Shown piece by piece: positions 63,845 through 64,000 of a DNA stretch of 64,000 nucleotides. The notes beneath the pieces are model-generated. The model saw nothing but the letters and a program-made list of their open reading frames with translations, had not been told where the DNA came from and did no database searches. The translations under genes and the position numbers were made by a program. Each line of letters opens with the position of its first letter. The stretch's first letter is position 1. Source of the DNA: Pseudomonas siliginis (GTDB lineage Bacteria > Pseudomonadota > Gammaproteobacteria > Pseudomonadales > Pseudomonadaceae); NCBI RefSeq assembly GCF_019145195.1, contig NZ_JAHSTW010000003.1, positions 372,001-436,000 on the forward strand, in the 5' to 3' direction.

Positions 63845-64000
63845 CGATTGAACGGAAGCTGCCCAAACCGAAGAAGTGCCGAGTCGCTACTTGCAGGGCC
63901 TCATTCGTCCCGTCGCGGATGGGGCAGGCGGTTTGCAGTCCGGCCTGCGCGGCCATTGATGCACCGCGCCACATGGAGAAAGCACGGAAGGCCATCGCCC
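63841..64000 (+). CDS. ninG: Recombination protein NinG (cut by window edge)
   Basis: 53 codons seen, ATG overlapping the ninB stop. KPKKCRVATCRASFVPS, then VCSPACAAIDA gives the paired cysteines of the N-terminal zinc-binding part of NinG (lambda Rap). Continues past base 64000. Confidence 0.88.
   Translation, partial: MTIERKLPKPKKCRVATCRASFVPSRMGQAVCSPACAAIDAPRHMEKARKAIA

Larger units (their letters stand above)
43308..64000. mobile_element. Lambdoid prophage, left part (continues past the window)
   Basis: From the integrase next to tRNA-Leu to ninG at the edge there is a continuous set of phage genes in lambda-like order: int, small early genes, exonuclease and Bet, repressor and Cro with shared operators, CII, replication initiator with iterons, ninB and ninG. 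Structural and lysis genes would lie to the right. The second attachment site is not in view. Confidence 0.95.

Overview
The window is a chromosomal segment of a fluorescent-group Pseudomonas that ends inside a lambdoid prophage. The genus call rests on gacA (TTG start) - uvrC - pgsA - tRNA-Gly/Cys/Leu in that order, on cobN followed by a chelatase ATPase, on a yejABEF-type importer, and on many GAGCCTGCTCGCGAA-type REP hairpins between genes. The core part (1-43220) is GC-rich; several prophage cargo genes are visibly AT-rich.

Layout of the core part: 1-3763 holds the end of cobN and a cobalt-chelatase ATPase/VWA pair that carries a textbook -1 frameshift signal. 4120-7011 holds a TerC/CBS membrane protein, a thioredoxin-like protein and a RelBE-type toxin-antitoxin pair. 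7292-13953 is a catabolic cluster (polar amino-acid type ABC importer, RidA, IclR regulator, D-threonine-aldolase-fold enzyme, ketodeoxygluconokinase) that I propose handles an amino-sugar acid such as D-glucosaminate. 14070-21986 holds a parvulin, a hybrid PAS histidine kinase, a PilU-like ATPase and a 1229-residue protein I cannot place. 22005-27993 is a ketone-body block (acetoacetyl-CoA synthetase, 3-hydroxybutyrate dehydrogenase, GntP permease, sigma-54 activator) with a good sigma-54 promoter. 28163-33698 is a peptide importer. 33830-38666 holds a second parvulin, a family I lipase, an Ig-like repeat protein, a DAHP synthase preceded by two aromatic-rich leader ORFs with an intrinsic terminator between them, and a GNAT acetyltransferase. 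38794-43307 is gacA-uvrC-pgsA and three tRNA genes.

The prophage starts just after tRNA-Leu(UAA) at 43308 and runs off the right edge. Left to right it has an integrase, small early genes, an exonuclease/Bet recombination pair, a string of tiny overlapping genes, a DUF1654 gene, a repressor operon, then rightward cro, a CII-like gene, a terminator, a Rha-family regulator, a replication initiator with five internal iterons, ninB and ninG. The same operator motif lies at both the leftward (56114-56155) and the rightward (59510-59576) control regions.

The most interesting cargo is at 56575-58572: a single protein joining a GHKL ATPase to a PD-(D/E)xK nuclease, downstream of the lysogeny repressor in the place that rexAB occupies in lambda. 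It is a candidate anti-phage system. A second cargo gene (47644-49110) has an RxxxxH HEPN motif, and a third (49860-50555) is unrecognised. Three small prophage genes (44942-45260, 50944-51406, 55857-55972) look frameshifted, so part of the prophage may be decaying or the assembly may have single-base errors.
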